Assembly (NCBI GenBank): GCA_016212965.1
Contig: JACRDA010000157.1
Location: forward strand, 1 to 41,226
Source: Myxococcales bacterium
GTDB lineage: Bacteria; Myxococcota_A; Polyangia; Polyangiales; Polyangiaceae
Length of the DNA: 41,226 nucleotides
Reading direction: 5' to 3'
Below, piece by piece: positions 16,245 through 24,414 of this stretch; positions within the stretch are counted from its first letter, which is position 1, and every line of letters begins with the position of its first letter. The notes under the pieces are model-generated. The model did no database searches. It saw only the letters and a program-made list of their open reading frames with translations, and was not told the DNA's origin. A program made the translations under genes and the position numbers.

Positions 16245-16693
16245 CAGCCGGCCGGACCGCTCTCGAGCGGCTCGAAGGCGACCTGTCCGTCCGACGCGAT
16301 GCGCACGCGCGCCACCGGCCGCGCCGGCACGCCCGCGACGACCGTGTAGGCCGGGACGTCGCGCGTGACGACCGCGCCGGCCGCGACGACCGCGCCGTCG
16401 CCGATCGTGACGCCCATGAGGACGGTCGCGTTCGCGCCGACGAAGACGTGGTCGCCGAGCTTCGTCGACTTCCGCTCGACGGTCGGGAAGCGTCGGCCGC
16501 TCACGCAGCGGCGCACGGACGAGTGGGTGTAGATCTGCGCGCCCGAGCTGATGTCGCAGCCCTGGCCGATCTCGAGGCCGCCCGAGCCGTCGATGAGCGT
16601 GAAGGCGCCGATCCAGGTGCCCGCGCCGATCCGGGGCGTACCGACGATCCAGGCGTGCTCGTTGTACGGGTTCTCGGGCAGGCGCGCGCTCAC
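16244..16693 (-). CDS. Hexapeptide-repeat acyltransferase (WbbJ-like)
   Basis: A 149-residue left-handed beta-helix transferase. Hexapeptide turns begin at [19 protein letters not shown] and run to the C-terminus, with the family's [15 protein letters not shown] loop near 50 and the [24 protein letters not shown] ending typical of sugar O- or N-acetyltransferases. It starts at a GTG that overlaps the epimerase stop codon (GTGA) and overlaps the next gene by four bases. Given its neighbours, it may acylate the amino sugar made by the aminotransferase of the same operon. Confidence 0.82.
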   Translation of the reverse strand: MSARLPENPYNEHAWIVGTPRIGAGTWIGAFTLIDGSGGLEIGQGCDISSGAQIYTHSSVRRCVSGRRFPTVERKSTKLGDHVFVGANATVLMGVTIGDGAVVAAGAVVTRDVPAYTVVAGVPARPVARVRIASDGQVAFEPLESGPAG

Positions 16694-17640
16694 GGCAGGG
16701 CCCCCAGCTCGGCGAGGAAGGTGCGGGCGAGGGCGTGGATGCCGGGCGCGACGGCCACGAGCGGCTCCCAGCCGAGCGCGGCGCGGATGCGCGAGATGTC
16801 GGCGGCACGGCGCGTGACGAGGGTCTTGCGCGGTCGGAATTGCGGCTCGAGCGCGCGCCCGGTGGCGGCGACGAGCATCTTCGCGAGCTCGGCGATGCTC
16901 GTGTCGATGCCCGTCCCGACGTTGAGCACGAGCCCGCTCGCCGCGCTCGTGTAGGCCATGACCGCGGCGCGCGCGACGTCGTCGACGTGCACGAAGTCCA
17001 TCGACTGCGAGCCGTCACCGTCGATGACGGGCGCCTCGCCCGCGACGATGCGCCGGAGGAACACCTGGATGACCGAGGTGTAGTAGGCGTCGGTCTTCTG
17101 GCCCGGCCCGTAGACGTTGAAGAAGCGGAGCGCGTTCGACGCGAGGCCGTGGCGCGTGCGGTAGAACTCGAGCAAGTCCTCGCCCGCCCGCTTGGCGATG
17201 CAGTAGGGCGTCTGCGGGCGGAGCACGTCGTCCTCGCGCATCGGCAGGCGCTCGGGCTCGCCGTACACGGACGCGCTCGAGGCGAAGACGAGCCGGCGCA
17301 CGCGCGCGCGCACGGCCGCCGCGAACACGTGCTCGGAGCCGCGGAGGTTCACGTCGAGGCTCTCGGCCGGATCGGCGACGCTCTTGTTGATGCAGAGGGC
17401 GGCGAGGTGCACCACCCCCTCGGCGCCCTCGAGCGCGGCGTCGACCGTGCCGCGGTAGCGGATGTCGCCCTCGACGAATTCCATGTCGGGGTGCTGGCGC
17501 TGCTCGGCGACGACCCGCGGATCGGCGCGGTAGAGGTTGTCGAGCACGCGCACGGCGTAGCCCTCTGCGACGAGGAGGGCGCACACGCGGCTCCCGATGA
17601 AGCCCGCCCCACCGGTGACGACGACGCGCCGCTTGCTCAT
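16690..17640 (-). CDS. NAD-dependent sugar epimerase/dehydratase
   Basis: A 316-residue extended short-chain dehydrogenase. [14 protein letters not shown] at residues 5-18 binds [11 protein letters not shown] is near 78, SSASVYGE near 120 holds the catalytic Ser, and YCIAK near 145 is the YxxxK pair. [10 protein letters not shown] near 220 is typical of UDP-hexose 4-epimerases and related 4,6-dehydratases. The exact reaction is not settled by sequence: GalE/WbpP-like epimerisation or dehydration are both possible. The ATG at 17640 overlaps the aminotransferase stop (ATGA), so the product probably works with that enzyme on the same nucleotide sugar. Confidence 0.85.
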   Translation of the reverse strand: MSKRRVVVTGGAGFIGSRVCALLVAEGYAVRVLDNLYRADPRVVAEQRQHPDMEFVEGDIRYRGTVDAALEGAEGVVHLAALCINKSVADPAESLDVNLRGSEHVFAAAVRARVRRLVFASSASVYGEPERLPMREDDVLRPQTPYCIAKRAGEDLLEFYRTRHGLASNALRFFNVYGPGQKTDAYYTSVIQVFLRRIVAGEAPVIDGDGSQSMDFVHVDDVARAAVMAYTSAASGLVLNVGTGIDTSIAELAKMLVAATGRALEPQFRPRKTLVTRRAADISRIRAALGWEPLVAVAPGIHALARTFLAELGALP

Positions 17641-18851
17641 GCTCGGGTCCTCCTGCGCTCGGCCGCGACCGCCTCCCGGAGCTCGCGCGCCACCCGCAAG
17701 AGCTCCTCGGGCTCGAGGTTGGCGTGCATCGGGATCGCGAGCTGGCGCCGGAAGAGCTCGGCCGAGACCGGGCACGCGGGCCGCGCGCCGTACACCGGCA
17801 GGAGGTGACTCGCGTAGGTGCCGAAGTTGGCCTGCACGCCCCTCTCGCGGAGCGCGAGCGCGAGCCGGTCGCGCTCGAGGGGCGCCGCGACGTGCACGAC
17901 GTACGACTGCCAGGCCGACTGCCGGTCGTCGGGCACGACCGGGAGCGTGAGCTCCTCGACGTCCGAGAGGAGCTCGCGGTAGCGCGCCGCGACGGCCCGC
18001 CGGCGCGCGAGCAGCCCATCGAGGCGGCCGAGCTGCACGATGGCGAGGGCCGCCTGCACGTCGCTCAGCTTGTAGTTGTAGCCGATGGAGGTGAACGACG
18101 GGATCGTGAGCTCGCCGCGCGCCTGGCGCGTGAACGCCGACTCGATGCCGAAGGCCGACTGGGCGCGGACCTGCGCCGCCACGGCGTCGTCGTCGGTCGT
18201 GACGAGCCCGCCCTCGCCGGAGGTGATGCCCTTGCGGCCGTGGAGCGAGAAGCAGCTCGCGCGCCCGAAGCGCCCGGCGGCCCGCCCGCGATAGGTGGCG
18301 CCCGCGCCGGCAGCGGCATCCTCGAGGAGGAAGAGGCCGCGCTCGGCCGCGAGCGCCTCGAGCTCGGCGTAGTCCGCCGGGCAGCCGAAGGCGTCGACCG
18401 CGATGATGCCGCGCGTGCGAGGCGTCACGGCCGCGGCCACCCGCTCGACGTCGAGCGTGAAGGTGTCGCGGCGCACGTCGACGAACACGGGCTCGGCGCG
18501 CACGAAGAGGACGGCGTGCCCCGTCGCGGGGAAGGTGTAGTCCGCGACGATGACCTCGTCGCCCGGCCCGACCCGGAGCGCGAGGAGGCAGAGGTGCAGC
18601 GCCGCCGTGCAGTTCGAGACGGCGATGGTGTGCTTCGCGCCGACGCGCGCCGAGAAGGCGGCCTCGAGCTCGGCGCCGACGGGCCCCTGCCCCGCCACCC
18701 AGCCCGACTCGAGCACCGCCGCGACCCGCGCGAGCTCCTCGGGGCCGAAGGTCGGAGCGCCGAGCCGCACCGTCGCGGGGGGTTTGTCGGCCGGGCTCGG
18801 TTCGCGCGCCGTCGCGCGACCCTCGCGGCTGTCACCTGTCGCCATGTGCAC
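17637..18851 (-). CDS. DegT/DnrJ/EryC1/StrS sugar aminotransferase, second copy
   Basis: A 404-residue PLP-dependent aminotransferase, only distantly similar to the one at 10870. NCTAALHL (80-87) binds the PLP phosphate, LEDAAAGAG has Asp178 for the ring nitrogen, and Lys207 in FSLHGRKGITSGEGG is the Schiff-base lysine. The SxHxxKxxxxGEGG form is typical of ArnB/PseC/PerA-type 4-amino-sugar enzymes, so C4 amination is more likely here than C3. A second Met at codon 3 (18845) is an equally good start. It is the first gene of the overlapping four-gene operon. Its 105-base upstream region contains GC-rich hairpins, with the Kelch gene ending just before it. Confidence 0.87.
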   Translation of the reverse strand: MHMATGDSREGRATAREPSPADKPPATVRLGAPTFGPEELARVAAVLESGWVAGQGPVGAELEAAFSARVGAKHTIAVSNCTAALHLCLLALRVGPGDEVIVADYTFPATGHAVLFVRAEPVFVDVRRDTFTLDVERVAAAVTPRTRGIIAVDAFGCPADYAELEALAAERGLFLLEDAAAGAGATYRGRAAGRFGRASCFSLHGRKGITSGEGGLVTTDDDAVAAQVRAQSAFGIESAFTRQARGELTIPSFTSIGYNYKLSDVQAALAIVQLGRLDGLLARRRAVAARYRELLSDVEELTLPVVPDDRQSAWQSYVVHVAAPLERDRLALALRERGVQANFGTYASHLLPVYGARPACPVSAELFRRQLAIPMHANLEPEELLRVARELREAVAAERRRTRA

Positions 18852-18956
18852 ACCTGCCGCGCGGCGAGCGCGCCGCGCCGAAAAAGCGGCGGGACCATAG
18901 GCGGGGGCCTGCCGATTGTCCAGGCGACGGCCCGCTCCTGTCCGGAGACGCGCAGG

Positions 18957-20201
18957 TCAGAGCGGCGGGAAGTACACGCCGCCCGTCGCCAGGGGCTCGC
19001 CCGTCCCGACGCCACCCCACACGACCATGCGGTCGCCGGTCCAGGCGGCGAGCGCGCCGGCGCGCGCCTCGGGCGCACCCTCGGTCGCCATCGCGGACCA
19101 GCTGTCGGTCGCCGGATCGTAGAGCGCGCCGTCCGCGAGCGGTGCGAAGGGCACGCCCGCCGCGCTCGAGCCGCCCCACACGAGCATGCGCGCGCCGGTC
19201 CAGACGGCGACGTGCCGCTGCCGCGCCGACGGTGCGCCGGCCGAGGCCATGGGCGTCCAGGCGTCGGCGCCGGGAGCGTAGCGCGCACCGTCCCCGTCGA
19301 CGGTGTCGCCGCTCGCGCCGCCCCACACGAGCATCTCGGTCCCCGTCCACACGGCGCGGTGCTCGCGCCGGCCCGTGAAGCCCGCCGGCACCGCCGTGGC
19401 GGCCCAGGTGTCGCCCGCGGGGTCGTAGCGCCCGCCCGTGCTGGCGTCGGCCGCGATGTTGGAGGTCTCGTCGAATCCGCCCCACACGAGCATCTCGGTC
19501 CCCGTCCACACCGCGACGTGGAGCATGCGCCCCGTCGGCGCGCCCACCGTCGAGAGCGCGCTCCACGTGTCGCCCGTGGGGTCGTAGGCGCCGCCGTCGT
19601 TCAGCAAGCCCGGTGCGTACTCGTTCGAGCCACCCCACGCGAGCATGTGCGTACCGGTCCAGACGGCCGTCGCGCCGCCTCGCCCCACGGGCACACCCGT
19701 CGCGCTCATCTCGGTCCACGCGTCGGTGCTCGGGCGGTAGCGCCCGCCGACGAGCCAGCCCGCCTGGTGATCGCCCTCCTCGCTGCCCCCCGCCCACACG
19801 AGCATCTCCTCGCCCGTCCAGACCGCGACGTGCCCCGCACGGCCCCAGATCGGCGCGGCCGGGAGCGGTCGCCACACGTCCGCGTCGGGCGCGTAGCCCG
19901 CGCCGTCGTTCAGCGTCCCCTGCGTCGGATCGAGGTGCATGCCGCCCCACACGAGGAGCTCCGTCCCGGCCCACACCCCGACGTCGCGCCGCTCGGCGGG
20001 CGCGCCCGCGAGCGCCATCGGGAGCCAGCAGCCGTTCGGACCCGGGGTCGCGGCCGAGCAGGCGGACGAGCCGCCCGCGCCGCCGGTGCCGCTCGCGGCG
20101 CCACTGCCGCCCGTGCCGGACGTGTCGTCCGCGCTCGAGCACGCGACAGGGAGCGATCCGAGGGCGAGCGAAGCGAAGAGGAGCGGCGCGACGGATCTCA
20201 T
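18957..20201 (-). CDS. Kelch-repeat lipoprotein, seven-bladed propeller
   Basis: A 414-residue exported protein from the ATG at 20201; an in-frame GTG at 20219 is the alternative start. Residues 1-21 form a signal peptide with the lipobox-like LPVAC (Cys21), followed by a Ser/Gly/Thr/Ala-rich spacer. Seven repeats of about 50-60 residues follow, each with the core AVWTGxxMLVWGG and a later G-x-x-Y-D/A-P-x-x-D-x-W. This is the Kelch pattern of Gly-Gly ... Tyr ... Trp and gives a closed seven-bladed beta-propeller. It probably sits at the outer membrane or cell surface and binds glycan or protein partners; no enzymatic residues are recognised. It is divergent from the 730-residue membrane protein and precedes the aminotransferase operon on the same strand. 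Confidence 0.85.
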   Translation of the reverse strand: MRSVAPLLFASLALGSLPVACSSADDTSGTGGSGAASGTGGAGGSSACSAATPGPNGCWLPMALAGAPAERRDVGVWAGTELLVWGGMHLDPTQGTLNDGAGYAPDADVWRPLPAAPIWGRAGHVAVWTGEEMLVWAGGSEEGDHQAGWLVGGRYRPSTDAWTEMSATGVPVGRGGATAVWTGTHMLAWGGSNEYAPGLLNDGGAYDPTGDTWSALSTVGAPTGRMLHVAVWTGTEMLVWGGFDETSNIAADASTGGRYDPAGDTWAATAVPAGFTGRREHRAVWTGTEMLVWGGASGDTVDGDGARYAPGADAWTPMASAGAPSARQRHVAVWTGARMLVWGGSSAAGVPFAPLADGALYDPATDSWSAMATEGAPEARAGALAAWTGDRMVVWGGVGTGEPLATGGVYFPPL

Positions 20202-20324
20202 GGGCCGATCGTCCGCCACGGTGGCGGGCGCCGCAAGCGTGAAGGCCCGAATCCACTTTGGTTCCGCCGCTTCCGCGGCTACGCAAGGCGCCGCGCTCGC
20301 GTCGCGCGAGCTCTAGCGCACCGC

Positions 20325-22517
20325 ATGTCTGCCGCCGAGCCCGCCGAGCCCACCGAGCCTGCCGCCGCGAGGGAGTCGTTCGCGCGCGCGCTCGTGCGCC
20401 GCTATCGCGCCACGAGCTCGCGGGCGCGCGGGCTCGGTGCGCTCTGGCTGCTTTTCGCGCTCCTCGTCGTCTTCAAGATCCACGGCTCGTCGCTCGGCTT
20501 TCTCGAGGACCACGCCCCGGACGCGCTCGGGGTGCATCCGGCGCCCTCCTACGTGCTCGGGCCGCTCGCGCACGCGCTCGGCGCCGATCGGGGCGGCTTC
20601 GGGCGCGGCGTCTTCCAGATGGCGCCGCGCGGCGACCGCATCGACGAGTGGGGCGTCTTCACGCCGTGGGCGCTCGCGCAGCTGTCGCACGAGCCGCCCT
20701 TCCCGGTCGTGAACACGAACATCGGCGGCGGGCAGAACATGCTGCTCGAGTTCGCGAACCCCGTCTGGCACCCGACCGCGCTCGCGCGCCCGAGCACCTG
20801 GGGCTACTTCTTCCTCGGCGCCGAGCGGGGACTCGCCTGGGCGTGGTGGTTCCAGCCCTTCGCGTGCTTCACGGTGCTCTTCCTCCTCTTCGAGGAGCTC
20901 CTGCGCGGCGACCGCAAGCTCGCCGCCTTCGGCGCCTTCTGGTTCTCGGCCTCGGCCTACGTCGTCTGCTGGAGCGTGTGGCCGGCGTACTCGGTGTTCT
21001 TCCCGACCCTGCTCTGCCTCGCCGCGCACCGGCTCGTCGTCGACGAGCGTCGCTGGGTCGTCGCGGTGAGCGCCGTCGCGCTCGGGCTCGGCGTGCCGGG
21101 CTTTCTCATGTGCCTCTACCCGCCGTGGCAGGTGCCGCTCGTGTGGCTCTACCTCTGCCTGCTCGGCTGGATGCTGTGGCGGGACGGCGCGCTCCGGCGC
21201 CGCCCGACCGCGCTCAAGCTGCGCCTCGGCGCCCTCGGGCTCGCGCTCGCGCTCGCGGCCGGGCTCGTCGCCCTGTACGTGAAGGACACGCTGCCGGCCG
21301 TCCGCGCCATGATGGGCACGGTCTACCCGGGGAGCCGCTTCCACGCGGGCGGGGACTATGGCCTCGCGTGGCTTCTCCGCGGCTACTTCAACGGCTGGAC
21401 GAATTTCGTCGCCTCGGAGGGCTTCCACAACGCCTGCGAGGCGGCCTCCTTCATCCACCTCTACCCGAGCGCGCTCCTCGTCGTCGCCCTGTCGCAGAAG
21501 CGGCGCCGCGCCTTCGGCGGGCTCGGCTGGCTCCTCACGGGTTATGTCGCCTTCGCGCTCGTGTACTCCGCGATCGGCTTTCCGCGCTTCCTCGCCACGG
21601 TCACGCTCATGGGCCGGAGCCACCCGCCGCGCGTCGACATCGCGGTCGGGCTCGTGTCGGTGCTGCTCTGCCTGTGGCTCTTGCGGCGACCGGAGCCGGC
21701 GCCGGACGCGGGCGAGGGAGCCGTCGCACCCGCGCAGGCCGCGCGCGGACCGTGGCCGGCGCTCGAGCGCCTCTCGCCCGCGCTCGTCGGGGTCGCGAGC
21801 GCGCTCCTCGCGGCCGGGGTCGGCGCCGCGGTGCGGGCCCACACCGGGAGCTACCCGACGGTGGCGCTCGGCATCGGCGTCTCTGCGGCCGTGGGCGCGA
21901 TGGGCTACGCGCTCGCGGCCAGGTGGCGCACCGGGTTCATGGCGCTCGTCGCCGCGGCCGTGCTCGTGACGGGCGCGACCTTCAACCCGCTCGCCGTCGG
22001 TGCCGGGACGCTGCTCGAGTCGGAGCTCGTAGCGCGGGCGCGCGCGCTCGGCGCCGAGCGCCGCCCAGGCGACGAGCGGCCGCTCTGGCTCTGCTACGAC
22101 CCGCCCGAGGCGTACAGCGTGTGCGGGCAGCTCTTGGCCGTCGCGGGCGTGCGTTCGCTCTCCGGCGTGCACCAGTACCCGCACCTCGACCTCTGGCGCA
22201 CGCTCGATCCGGAGCGCGCGCACGACGCGGCCTACAACCGCTACGCGCACGTCGAGCTCGTGCCCTCGACCGACCGGGCAACGCTCACCTTCCAGGCGCC
22301 GGCCGCGCAGTACTGGGGCGCGCCCGACGAGCTGCCGCCGAACGTGTTCCGGCTCGCGGTCGCGCCCGAGCACGCCGCCCTCGCGGCGCTCGGCGCGCGC
22401 TACGCCGTCGCGGTCGGCCCGCTCCAAGCGGATCCGGCGTTCGCCGACCTCCGACGCATCTACGCCTCCGAGACGGGCGGCTTCTCCATCTACGAGCTCG
22501 GGCAAGGGAGCCCATGA
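20325..22517 (+). CDS. Large polytopic membrane protein, YfhO/GT-C-like
   Basis: A 730-residue membrane protein. After a soluble N-terminus of about 35 residues there are roughly twelve TM segments up to about residue 550, then a soluble C-terminal domain of about 180 residues. A long extracytoplasmic loop after the first TM holds DRIDEWGVF and NTNIGGGQNM, and FEELLRGD lies in a later loop. The arrangement is like YfhO and other GT-C fold lipid-carrier glycosyltransferases found in polysaccharide loci, but I cannot place it in a named family with certainty. The C-terminal part mentions typical loop residues only and shows no catalytic motif I recognise. The start ATG is at 20325 and the stop overlaps the next gene's ATG. 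It could be a glycosyltransferase or a polymerase-like protein. Confidence 0.7.
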   Translation: MSAAEPAEPTEPAAARESFARALVRRYRATSSRARGLGALWLLFALLVVFKIHGSSLGFLEDHAPDALGVHPAPSYVLGPLAHALGADRGGFGRGVFQMAPRGDRIDEWGVFTPWALAQLSHEPPFPVVNTNIGGGQNMLLEFANPVWHPTALARPSTWGYFFLGAERGLAWAWWFQPFACFTVLFLLFEELLRGDRKLAAFGAFWFSASAYVVCWSVWPAYSVFFPTLLCLAAHRLVVDERRWVVAVSAVALGLGVPGFLMCLYPPWQVPLVWLYLCLLGWMLWRDGALRRRPTALKLRLGALGLALALAAGLVALYVKDTLPAVRAMMGTVYPGSRFHAGGDYGLAWLLRGYFNGWTNFVASEGFHNACEAASFIHLYPSALLVVALSQKRRRAFGGLGWLLTGYVAFALVYSAIGFPRFLATVTLMGRSHPPRVDIAVGLVSVLLCLWLLRRPEPAPDAGEGAVAPAQAARGPWPALERLSPALVGVASALLAAGVGAAVRAHTGSYPTVALGIGVSAAVGAMGYALAARWRTGFMALVAAAVLVTGATFNPLAVGAGTLLESELVARARALGAERRPGDERPLWLCYDPPEAYSVCGQLLAVAGVRSLSGVHQYPHLDLWRTLDPERAHDAAYNRYAHVELVPSTDRATLTFQAPAAQYWGAPDELPPNVFRLAVAPEHAALAALGARYAVAVGPLQADPAFADLRRIYASETGGFSIYELGQGSP

Positions 22518-23491
22518 ACGAGACCGACAAGAAGCCGCCGAGCGCGCGGCTCGCCTGGCTGCGCCGCGCCGCGACCCTCGCGGTGACGGTGGCTCTGCTC
22601 GTCTACATGTTCCGCTCGGTGCCGCTCGACGCGACCTGGCAGGCCGTGCGCGAGGCCGGCCCGCTCCTGCCCATCGTCGCCTTCGCGTACTTCCTCTACT
22701 GCTTCGCTGCGGATTCCATCGCGACCTGGGCGACCTTCCGCTGGTTCTGCGCGCCGCTCGCGCTCGCGGACGTGTTCGCGATCCGCGGGGCGACGTACCT
22801 GCTCGCCGTCGTCAACTACAACCTCGGCCAGGGCGGCATGGTCTACGTCGTGGGCCGCAAGCCCGGCGTCGGCTACGCGCGGGCGACGGGCACGGTGCTC
22901 CTCACGATGGGGGTCATGGTCGTCGCGCTCCTCATGCTCGCGGCCTTCGGGAGCGCGTTCGGCCCCGAGGACGAGCCGCGCCTGCGCCTCATGGGGCTCG
23001 TCTCCGCGGTCGGGCTCGGCGGGCTCGTGCTCTACCTCGGCCTGGTCGCACTGCGCCCTGCCCGGCTCGCGCGTGTGCGCGTCTTTCGGCCCCTCTTCGA
23101 CGCCGGCATCCTCGGGCACGCCAAGGCGTGGCTCGTCCGCTTCCCCCACGTCGGCGGGCACATCGTGTTCCAGTGGCTGCTGCTCCGCCTCTTTCGCGTC
23201 GAGGTGCCTTTCACCACGGCCGCGTGTCTCCTGCCGGTGGTGCTCGTCATCGGCTGGCTGCCCATCACCATCCAGGGCCTCGGCACGCAGCAGCTCGCGG
23301 TGATGGAGCTCTTCGCGCCCTACGCCGCGGCGCCGTCGCTCGAGGCCCAGAACGCGCAGGTCCTGGCGTACAGCCTGAGCCTCACGGGCCTGTTCGTGCT
23401 CTACAGCTGCGTGACGGGCCTCCTGTGCCTGCGCCGCGCCGGTCGCGCGTCGAGGCGGCCAGCTGCCGAGCCGAGCGACCCGCCCGCGTGA
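22514..23491 (+). CDS. UPF0104 / lysylphosphatidylglycerol synthase TM-region family protein
   Basis: A 325-residue inner-membrane protein with about eight TM segments and a short charged N-terminus. The family pattern is seen in the first loop (VPLDATWQAVREAGPLLPIV), in the NYNLGQGGMVYVVGRKPGVGYARATGTVLL segment near 100-130, and in LPITIQGLGTQQLAVMELFAPY near 255-275, which is the conserved P-I-S/T-x-x-G-x-G block. Members of this family are often found beside glycosyltransferases and may move or modify lipid-linked substrates. It is translationally coupled to the preceding 730-residue membrane protein through an ATGA overlap, so the two are likely to act together. No aminoacyl-transferase domain is attached. 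Confidence 0.8.
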   Translation: MNETDKKPPSARLAWLRRAATLAVTVALLVYMFRSVPLDATWQAVREAGPLLPIVAFAYFLYCFAADSIATWATFRWFCAPLALADVFAIRGATYLLAVVNYNLGQGGMVYVVGRKPGVGYARATGTVLLTMGVMVVALLMLAAFGSAFGPEDEPRLRLMGLVSAVGLGGLVLYLGLVALRPARLARVRVFRPLFDAGILGHAKAWLVRFPHVGGHIVFQWLLLRLFRVEVPFTTAACLLPVVLVIGWLPITIQGLGTQQLAVMELFAPYAAAPSLEAQNAQVLAYSLSLTGLFVLYSCVTGLLCLRRAGRASRRPAAEPSDPPA

Positions 23492-23507
23492 CCGCGTGAC
23501 CGCGTGA
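23484..23507. repeat. Three tandem copies of CCGCGTGA
   Basis: Three exact adjacent copies of an 8-base unit at 23484-23491, 23492-23499 and 23500-23507. The first includes the TGA stop of the membrane-protein gene. Because the unit is 8 bases, the TGAs fall in all three frames, which would stop any readthrough. Confidence 0.8.
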
Positions 23508-23509
23508 TC

Positions 23510-23534
23510 GGGCGCGCGGCCGAGCGCCGCGCCC
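23510..23534. terminator. Candidate hairpin between convergent genes
   Basis: GGGCGCG (23510-23516) pairs perfectly with CGCGCCC (23528-23534) around an 11-base loop that can pair further. It ends two bases before the stop of the LpxD-like gene coming from the right. No T-tract follows in either direction. Confidence 0.35.
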
Positions 23535-23535
23535 C

Positions 23536-24414
23536 TCAGCGGATCCCGCGCAGGAACGCGAGGAATTTACCGTGCTCGATCGCGAAGTTGCCGCTCACGC
23601 GCATCCCGGCCGGGACGTCCTTCGTGACGACCGCGCCGAGCGTGATCACGGCGCCGTCGCCCACGCGAACGCCGCTCGACACCGAGGCCATCGGCCCGAC
23701 CCACACGTCGTCCCCCGTCACGACGCTGCCGGCCACCATCGCCCCGGCGACGACGAAGTTGCGCTTGCCGAGTCGCACGTCGTGCGCGATGTGCACGAGG
23801 TTGTCGATCTTGGTCTCTTCGCCCACCTCCGTGAAACCACCGAACAGGGCCTTGTCGACGCAGGTGCTCGACTGCACCTCCGCGCCGCGGCGCAAGAGCA
23901 CGCCCCCGCCGTGCGCCACCGACACGACGCGCCCCTCGGTGCGAAAGAACTGGAAGCCCTGCGTCCCGAGGACCGCGTTCGCCCGGACGACCACGTCCTC
24001 CTCGAGGACCGACCCCTCGAGCACGGTGGCGTTCGGCTCGACGACCGCGCGCTCGCCGATGCGCACCCCTACCTCGCTCACGTACGCGCGCGGGTGCACG
24101 CGCGCGCTCGGCGCGATGGTCGTCGCGAACGGCGCGCGATAGAAGCCGCTCGCGACGAGGGCCTCGTGCAGGCCGTAGAACGCGAGCTTCGGGGTCGCCG
24201 TGGTGGCCACGCCCAAGCCGGCCGGGATGCGTGGCGCGAGCTCCGGCGTCGTGACCACACAGCTCACGCCCGCGTGCAGCTCCGCGAGGTAGGCCTCGGA
24301 CTCGACGTAGACGAGCATCGCCTCGCGATGGTGCAGCGTGAGGCCGAGCGTCGAGAAGGCGCCGTCGCGGACGATGGTCAGGACCGTGGCGCCGGGAACC
24401 TCGCTGAGCCTCAT
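23536..24414 (-). CDS. LpxD-like hexapeptide acyltransferase
   Basis: A 292-residue protein. Residues 1-100 are like the uridine-binding domain of LpxD, shorter than usual. From about 100 onward it is a left-handed beta-helix with IAPSARVHPRAYV and GERAVVEPNATVLEGSVL turns. TKIDNLVHIAHDVRLGKRNFV near 200 carries the His of the IAHx motif, which is the general base in LpxD (UDP-3-O-acyl-glucosamine N-acyltransferase), and the preceding loop (LGTQGFQFF) matches LpxD's GxxGFxF. It is about 45-50 residues shorter than typical LpxD and is not next to lpxA, fabZ or bamA. I infer an additional acyltransferase that N- or O-acylates a sugar nucleotide. It is coupled by ATGA overlap to the deacetylase gene upstream. 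Confidence 0.75.
   Translation of the reverse strand: MRLSEVPGATVLTIVRDGAFSTLGLTLHHREAMLVYVESEAYLAELHAGVSCVVTTPELAPRIPAGLGVATTATPKLAFYGLHEALVASGFYRAPFATTIAPSARVHPRAYVSEVGVRIGERAVVEPNATVLEGSVLEEDVVVRANAVLGTQGFQFFRTEGRVVSVAHGGGVLLRRGAEVQSSTCVDKALFGGFTEVGEETKIDNLVHIAHDVRLGKRNFVVAGAMVAGSVVTGDDVWVGPMASVSSGVRVGDGAVITLGAVVTKDVPAGMRVSGNFAIEHGKFLAFLRGIR

Noticed and set aside
18861-18893. GC-rich hairpins with an internal T5 between the Kelch gene and the aminotransferase operon (GCGGCG/CGCCGC and CGCCG/CGGCG)
   Set aside because: The T-run lies in a loop or before the second stem and not after a stem in the direction of transcription. Such stems arise easily in this composition, so I do not call a terminator or attenuator.
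17724-20324. Very long open frame on the plus strand running across the minus-strand aminotransferase and Kelch genes into the 730-residue membrane protein
   Set aside because: In very GC-rich DNA stops are rare in all frames. The part before 20325 is Arg/Ala/Gly/His-rich antisense of two well-supported genes.
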